NCBI RefSeq assembly: GCF_004331465.1
Contig: NZ_SJKB01000001.1
Location: 248,001-312,000, forward strand
Length of the DNA: 64,000 nucleotides
Reading direction: 5' to 3'
Source: Kribbella pittospori
GTDB taxonomy: Bacteria > Actinomycetota > Actinomycetes > Propionibacteriales > Kribbellaceae
Below are positions 59,845 through 64,000 of the stretch, piece after piece (positions within the stretch are counted from its first letter, which is position 1; every line of letters starts with the position of its first letter). Position numbers and translations under genes: made by a program. The notes below the pieces were generated by a model. The model worked only from the letters and a program-made list of their open reading frames with translations. It was not told the origin of the DNA and did no database searches.

Positions 59845-59878
59845 ACAAACTATACGAACGGTCGTATTATTAGTTTGT
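59845..59878. promoter_or_regulatory. Nested TetR operator
   Basis: ACAAACTA and TAGTTTGT form the outer arms; ATACGA-ACGG-TCGTAT forms an inner dyad. It lies between the divergent hydrolase and TetR genes and is AT-rich against its surroundings. Confidence 0.7.
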
Positions 59879-59916
59879 CCGAAGCGCGGCGTCAACCGGC
59901 ACTAGGATCGTGAGTC

Positions 59917-60543
59917 GTGGAAAAGGTCGACGGGCGGTTGGTACGAGGTGACCAGACCCGGCGCGCGGTGCTGCGCCGGTCGGTCGACATCGCCTCGGTC
60001 GACGGGCTCGAGGGACTGTCGATCGGGCGGCTCGCGACCGAGCTGGGGATCAGCAAGAGCGGCCTGTTCGCGCACTTCGGGTCGAAGGAGGAGTTGCAGC
60101 TCGCGACGATCCGGGCCGCACGCCGGATCTACGCCGACGAGGTGGTGACGCCGGCGTTCGAGGTCGAGCCGGGCCTCGGGCGGGTCTGGGCGATCAGCGA
60201 GTCCTGGCTGGACTACTCGAGCAGCCGGGTGTTCCCGGGTGGCTGCTTCTTCCAGAAGGTGTCGCACGAGTACGCCGGTCGCGACGGCGCCGTACACGAC
60301 GCGCTCATCGACGTCCATGTCGAGTGGATGACGCTGATCGAGGAGACCGTCCAGGCGGCCGTCGACAGCGGCGAGATTGATGCCGACGCCAACCAGTTGG
60401 CCTTCGACCTGAACGCGTACTACGAGGCCGCCAACTTCGCGTCGATCCTGCACGACGACGGCAAGGCGTACGACCGTGCTCGTCAGGCCATCCGGTCCCG
60501 GCTGGAATCGGTCGTCGTCGCCGGTACGACGCTGCCGTGGTGA
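59917..60543 (+). CDS. TetR family transcriptional regulator
   Basis: 208 residues. DNA-binding helix-turn-helix: VDGLEGLSIGRLATELGISK, SGLFAHFGSKEELQLATI. The ligand domain has VFPGGCFFQKVSHEYAGRDG, a signature of the TetR C-terminal family whose members often control hydrolases or efflux. GTG start; the operator is 40-70 bases upstream. Its 3' end overlaps the MFS gene by 61 bases in convergent orientation. Confidence 0.9.
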   Translation: MEKVDGRLVRGDQTRRAVLRRSVDIASVDGLEGLSIGRLATELGISKSGLFAHFGSKEELQLATIRAARRIYADEVVTPAFEVEPGLGRVWAISESWLDYSSSRVFPGGCFFQKVSHEYAGRDGAVHDALIDVHVEWMTLIEETVQAAVDSGEIDADANQLAFDLNAYYEAANFASILHDDGKAYDRARQAIRSRLESVVVAGTTLPW

Positions 60544-61745
60544 GTGGGGAGATCGCGGCGCCGGCGAATCGGTGAGCAGAGCAGGACCAGGCCCGCGAGC
60601 GGGACTCCCGCGGTCGTGATCCAGAGCGCCGGCTCGAGACCGAGCGTCTGGCCGAGTGTCCCACCGAGGAGTGCGCCCAGCGGGATCGTTCCGTAGTTGA
60701 CGAATGAGCTCGTCGCGGTCAGGCGACCGAACAGGTCCGGTGGGCAGTAGGACTGCAGGAAGGTCGCCTTCACGACGTTGCCGCCGACGACGCCGAGGCT
60801 GACGCCGAAACCGCCGGCCAGGTACAGCCAGGGGCTCAGCGCGCTCAGCGGGATGAGCAGGGCGAGGGTCGGTAGCCCTAGCTCACAGATCAGCAGTGCT
60901 CGCGCCGTACCGAAGCGTGCGGCAAGCCGACGGCCTGCGAAGGCGCCGGCGACGCCTCCGCTCGTTGCCGCGGCCACCAATGCGCCGACCGTGCCTGCTG
61001 TCAGGCCGGCTTCGCGGACGAGGAACACGACGACGATGGCCTGATAGCCCATCAGGGCGAGGTTCGAGACCGCTCCGAAGATCGTCAGTGTCCGCAGCCA
61101 GACATCCCTTGCCACCAAGGCGATTCCGGCCCGGATCGCACCTGCTTGGCGGCCGGATGTCGTACGGCGTTCCCGGAATCCGATCGCGGCCAGGCAGATG
61201 AGAGCGACCAGGAACGTTGCGGCGTCGACGAGTAGTGCGTCGGCCGGGCCGGCCAGTTGGACGACCAGGCCACCACAACCCAGACCGGCGATCTGGGCGG
61301 CAGACTCGCTGCCGTGGAGTTTGGCGTTGCCTTCGGCGTGATCGGCCGGGTCGACGAGGGTGGGCAGGTAGGCGGTGTACGCGGTCTGGAAGACGACCGC
61401 GGCGGCGCCGGCCAGCATCGCGGCGGCCAGCAGCAGCTGGATCGTGAGTACGTCGGCCCAGGCGGCGAGGGGGAGCGCGGCGAAGAGTACGAACGATGCG
61501 GCCGAGGAGCCCAGCAGGACCGGGCGACGGTGCACCCGGTCGATCCAGGCTCCGGCCGGCAGTCCGATCAGCAACCAGGGCGCCCAGGCGGCCGCGGTCA
61601 GCAGGCCGACCTGGAAGGTGGTTGCCTGGAGCATCGAGATCGCGATCAGCGGGAGCGCCACCGACGAGGTCGCCGACCCGAACCGGCTGATCGTCTCGCC
61701 GGTCCAGAGCAGCCGGAAGTCCCGGTGCCGCCGGAGCAGGCTCAT
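60483..61745 (-). CDS. MFS exporter, enterobactin-exporter-like
   Basis: 420 residues with about twelve membrane segments. The N-terminus (LLRRHRDFRLLWTGETISRF) and the loop PAGAWIDRVHRRPVLLGSS match the MFS_3/EntS group of drug and siderophore exporters. The ATG overlaps the stop of an ArsR-type regulator gene (ATGA), so the regulator and exporter are co-translated. Substrate unknown; drug efflux is the most likely role (inference). Confidence 0.88.
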   Translation of the reverse strand: MSLLRRHRDFRLLWTGETISRFGSATSSVALPLIAISMLQATTFQVGLLTAAAWAPWLLIGLPAGAWIDRVHRRPVLLGSSAASFVLFAALPLAAWADVLTIQLLLAAAMLAGAAAVVFQTAYTAYLPTLVDPADHAEGNAKLHGSESAAQIAGLGCGGLVVQLAGPADALLVDAATFLVALICLAAIGFRERRTTSGRQAGAIRAGIALVARDVWLRTLTIFGAVSNLALMGYQAIVVVFLVREAGLTAGTVGALVAAATSGGVAGAFAGRRLAARFGTARALLICELGLPTLALLIPLSALSPWLYLAGGFGVSLGVVGGNVVKATFLQSYCPPDLFGRLTATSSFVNYGTIPLGALLGGTLGQTLGLEPALWITTAGVPLAGLVLLCSPIRRRRDLPTHHGSVVPATTTDSSRDRMA

Positions 61746-62290
61746 GATCGGCGCGGGAAGGACTGCAGTTGCACGATCACCCGCTCGGTGTCCTCGCCTG
61801 CGGGTTCCATGCTGCTGTACTGCTCGACGACCGCGGCGATCTCTTCGTTGAGGTTGTGCAGCTGCGCCGGAGTGAGGTGCAGATCGCGCCAGTCCGACAG
61901 TGCGGCCACATGCTGCCACTCGGCGGACCAGTTCTCGTCGACGTACGCGCGGACGCGATCGAAGTACCGCTCGACCAGGTCGCTCAAGTAGACCTTCAAC
62001 GCGCCGCTGGTTTCGGGATCGTCGCGGAACTCTCCCGGATCCAGGACTGTCTGCCGCGCCGCGAGTCGCCACCAGCGCTCGCGTTTGGTGCCGCGCTCGA
62101 CGTCCTCCTCGAGGTAGCCGTGCTCGGCGAGCAGCCGCAGGTGCCAGCTGATCGTGCCGGTGCTCTCGCCCAGCCGGGCCGCCAGGCTGGTGGAGGTCGC
62201 CGGGCCGTCGAGCTCGATTGCCTCCAGGATGCTCATCCGCAGCGGGTGGGCGAGTCCGCGCAGACTGCGGGCGTCGATCCGTCGTCGCAT
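61742..62290 (-). CDS. ArsR/helix_turn_helix-type regulator
   Basis: 182 residues. Winged helix: LAHPLRMSILEAIELDGPAT, STSLAARLGESTGTISWHLR, LAEHGYLEED. The C-terminal half is helical with Trp and no Cys metal site, so the signal is probably not a metal. It precedes and overlaps the exporter gene. Repeated TCTCTGCAA half-sites lie right upstream of its ATG, consistent with self-repression. Confidence 0.87.
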   Translation of the reverse strand: MRRRIDARSLRGLAHPLRMSILEAIELDGPATSTSLAARLGESTGTISWHLRLLAEHGYLEEDVERGTKRERWWRLAARQTVLDPGEFRDDPETSGALKVYLSDLVERYFDRVRAYVDENWSAEWQHVAALSDWRDLHLTPAQLHNLNEEIAAVVEQYSSMEPAGEDTERVIVQLQSFPRRS

Positions 62291-62292
62291 GA

Positions 62293-62326
62293 TTGCAGAG
62301 TAGTCTCTGCAAAGGAGTCTCTGCAA
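62293..62326. promoter_or_regulatory. Operator of the ArsR-type regulator
   Basis: TTGCAGAG-TAGT-CTCTGCAA (62293-62312) is a perfect dyad; a third half-site TCTCTGCAA follows at 62318-62326, 14 bp after the second. It lies between the regulator and the divergent RibD-like gene, so both may respond. Confidence 0.75.
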
Positions 62327-62362
62327 CATCGGTTGTCGGTGGCGGCTCCTAGCGTTCTCAGC

Positions 62363-62968
62363 ATGCGGCCTCAGGTGGTGGCTCAGGTGGCGGTGTCGCT
62401 GGACGGCAGGACGTCCGGATTCGACGCCGACCTCGCGCGGTTCTATGCGCTCGCGACGTTGTGGCAGGAGGACGTCACGCTGGTCGGCGCGGACACGATC
62501 CTGGCCCAGGAGGCCGCGGTTCGCGCCGCGCCGCATCCCGGTCCACGGCCGGCCGCGCCGCTGCTCGCCGTCGTGGACAGCCGAGCGCGCGTCCGCGAGT
62601 GGGAAGGGCTGCGGCAACTCGGCCACTGGTCCGACGTTCTCGCCCTGTACGCCGACCAGACGCCAGCCCGACCGCCAGATGCGATGATCCGCGAGCTTGT
62701 CACCGGATACGACCGAGTCGATCTGGCCGAGGTGCTCGATGTCCTCGGTGATCGTGGCGCCAAGACCGTCCGCGTCGACTCCGGTGGCACGCTGATCGCC
62801 GTACTGCTCGAGTTGGGTCTCGTCGATGAAATCGCGCTGCTGGTCCATCCCGTGGTCGTTGGGTCCGGACAGCGATGGTGCGGGTTGGAGGAGGTGCCGC
62901 TACGCCATGCCGGCACAGAGGTCTTCGAAGGCGGCATCGTCTGGCTCCGGTACTGCGTCTCCGCCTGA
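62363..62968 (+). CDS. RibD C-terminal domain/DHFR-like reductase
   Basis: 201 residues: VVAQVAVSLDGRTSGFD at the start, DVTLVGADTILAQEAAVRAA, then KTVRVDSGGTLIAVLLELGL and DEIALLVHPVVVGSG. This is the NADPH-dependent reductase half of RibD without its deaminase domain. Real riboflavin function is possible but no rib genes are nearby. It diverges from the ArsR-type gene across the operator. It ends 32 bases before dgt. Confidence 0.85.
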   Translation: MRPQVVAQVAVSLDGRTSGFDADLARFYALATLWQEDVTLVGADTILAQEAAVRAAPHPGPRPAAPLLAVVDSRARVREWEGLRQLGHWSDVLALYADQTPARPPDAMIRELVTGYDRVDLAEVLDVLGDRGAKTVRVDSGGTLIAVLLELGLVDEIALLVHPVVVGSGQRWCGLEEVPLRHAGTEVFEGGIVWLRYCVSA

Positions 62969-63000
62969 ACTGTCGGTGCCGGCCGCTACTGTGAGCGGTG

Positions 63001-64000
63001 ATGAGGAAGCAGCACGAGTGGTACGACGAGCATGACGCCGAGCGCTGGGTGGCGGAGCCGGTCAAACGACCGGGCCGGACTGCTTTCGCTCGCGACCGTG
63101 CGCGAGTGCTGCACAGCGCGGCGCTGCGGCGGCTCGCGGCCAAGACCCAGGTGGTGACGGCTGGGAGCGACGACTTCGTCCGTAACCGGCTGACGCACAG
63201 TCTGGAGGTCGCGCAGATCGGCCGCGAGCTGGCCCTCACGCTCGGCTGCGACCCGGACATTGTCGACGCGGCGTGCCTCTCGCACGACCTCGGCCACCCG
63301 CCGTTCGGTCACAACGGCGAGCGCGCGCTCGACCAGGTGGCGGCCGACATCGGCGGCTTCGAGGGGAACGCGCAGACACTGCGACTGCTGACCCGGCTGG
63401 AGTCCAAGACGTTCGACTCGGCCGGCCGCAGCGTCGGCCTGAACCTGAGCCGCGCCACGCTGGACGCCGCGACGAAGTACCCGTGGTCCCGCCGCGCCGG
63501 CGAGCGCAAGTTCGGCGTGTACGACGACGATCTCGCCGTCTTCACCTGGTTGCGCCAGGGCGTCGGTGAGCAGCGGTGTCTGGAAGCGCAGGTGATGGAC
63601 TTCGCCGACGACGTGGCGTATTCGGTGCACGACGTCGAGGACGGGATCGTTGCCCACCACATCGACCTGGCGCAGGTCGGTGCGGACCGGGCGCCGTACT
63701 GGGAGACGGTCCGGCAGATGTATTTGCCGGAGGCAACGGATGCGGAGTTGGATGCGGGTTGGCGGCGGCTGACGTCGCTGGCCTACTGGCCGGCGGCTCC
63801 GTTCGACGACAGCCGGCGCGCGCTCGGCGGGTTGAAGGATCTGACCAGTCAGCTGATCGGCCGCTTCGCGACGGCAGCCGAGCAGGCGACGCACGCGGTC
63901 TTCGGCCGCTCGCGGCTGATCCGCTACGAGGCGGATCTGGTCGTGCCGGACGGCATCCGGGTGGAGATCGGCCTGCTGAAGGGCGTCGGCATGTTCCACG
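63001..64000 (+). CDS. dgt: Deoxyguanosine triphosphate triphosphohydrolase, N-terminal part
   Basis: 333 residues are visible before the window ends. HD-domain dNTPase: [20 protein letters not shown], first His in [15 protein letters not shown], His-Asp in [14 protein letters not shown], and a later Asp in [17 protein letters not shown]. It removes triphosphate from dGTP and other dNTPs, lowering their pools. The ATG follows a GGTG-type weak ribosome site. In actinobacteria dgt commonly sits next to dnaG, which would lie beyond the window. It contains a partial ATTGTCGAC word near 63259. Confidence 0.93.
   Translation, partial: MRKQHEWYDEHDAERWVAEPVKRPGRTAFARDRARVLHSAALRRLAAKTQVVTAGSDDFVRNRLTHSLEVAQIGRELALTLGCDPDIVDAACLSHDLGHPPFGHNGERALDQVAADIGGFEGNAQTLRLLTRLESKTFDSAGRSVGLNLSRATLDAATKYPWSRRAGERKFGVYDDDLAVFTWLRQGVGEQRCLEAQVMDFADDVAYSVHDVEDGIVAHHIDLAQVGADRAPYWETVRQMYLPEATDAELDAGWRRLTSLAYWPAAPFDDSRRALGGLKDLTSQLIGRFATAAEQATHAVFGRSRLIRYEADLVVPDGIRVEIGLLKGVGMFH

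Overview
The window is about 70% G+C by eye, rich in GTG starts, and packed with ATGA/TGATG gene overlaps. A mycothiol-dependent formaldehyde dehydrogenase, Tat lipoproteins and the backbone leuA, recO, uppS, zur/znu, glyS, dusB, ppdK and dgt point to an actinomycete. The gene order and codon style look most like Kribbella or a related member of the Propionibacteriales. That taxon is inference; there is no rRNA here. I saw no prophage, insertion sequence, CRISPR array or tRNA.

Layout. 1-240: end of leuA and a terminator. 0.5-6.9 kb: a family-5 oligopeptide-type ABC importer (two permeases, two ATPases, a small membrane protein, a Tat lipoprotein receptor). 6.9-8.8 kb: a GNAT-GNAT-NUDIX fusion and a small SAV_915-like protein. 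8.7-13.4 kb (minus): an FtsX/MacB-type ABC system with two different ATPases. 13.6-15.4 kb: aldo/keto reductase and an NmrA-like reductase. 15.8-20.5 kb: recO and uppS, separated by a candidate toxin-antitoxin pair with a duplicated antitoxin fold and a secreted-protein pair. 20.5-24.1 kb (minus): DrrAB-type exporter with its NarL-type two-component system. 24.2-27.5 kb: mycothiol dehydrogenase, GNAT, aldo/keto reductase with a MerR regulator. 27.5-32 kb: znuA-znuC-znuB-zur facing a His-rich YibE/F-family membrane protein across two Zur boxes. 32-37.3 kb: orphan EboE, DUF6703, ABM monooxygenase, glyS, DUF4333 lipoprotein, dusB. 37.6-45.4 kb: an accessory plus-strand block (AraC regulator, flavin oxidase, two reductases, PPOX protein, an acetylxylan-esterase pair whose second member lacks the nucleophile, SelA-like PLP enzyme) full of minisatellites and intragenic ATTGTCGACAAT sites. 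45.3-52.6 kb: LigD-type polymerase, mug, an HTH-ClpN protein under two palindromes, serine hydrolase, MoxR/VWA pair. 52.9-57.3 kb: ppdK, a structured intergenic element, YciI protein, acidic hypothetical. 57.5-64 kb: HTH-MurA fusion with an 18-bp palindrome at its start, alpha/beta hydrolase with TetR, MFS exporter with ArsR-type regulator, RibD-like reductase, dgt (cut by the window end).

The strongest unexplained signals are: (1) repeated ATTGTCGACAAT-type palindromes inside coding sequence, in more than one reading frame and at the cost of rare codons; (2) 17-24 bp tandem repeats that start or end at gene boundaries; (3) several regulators with self-evident palindromic operators, notably the MurA-like enzyme fused to a DNA-binding domain; and (4) a duplicated Phd/YefM-like antitoxin.
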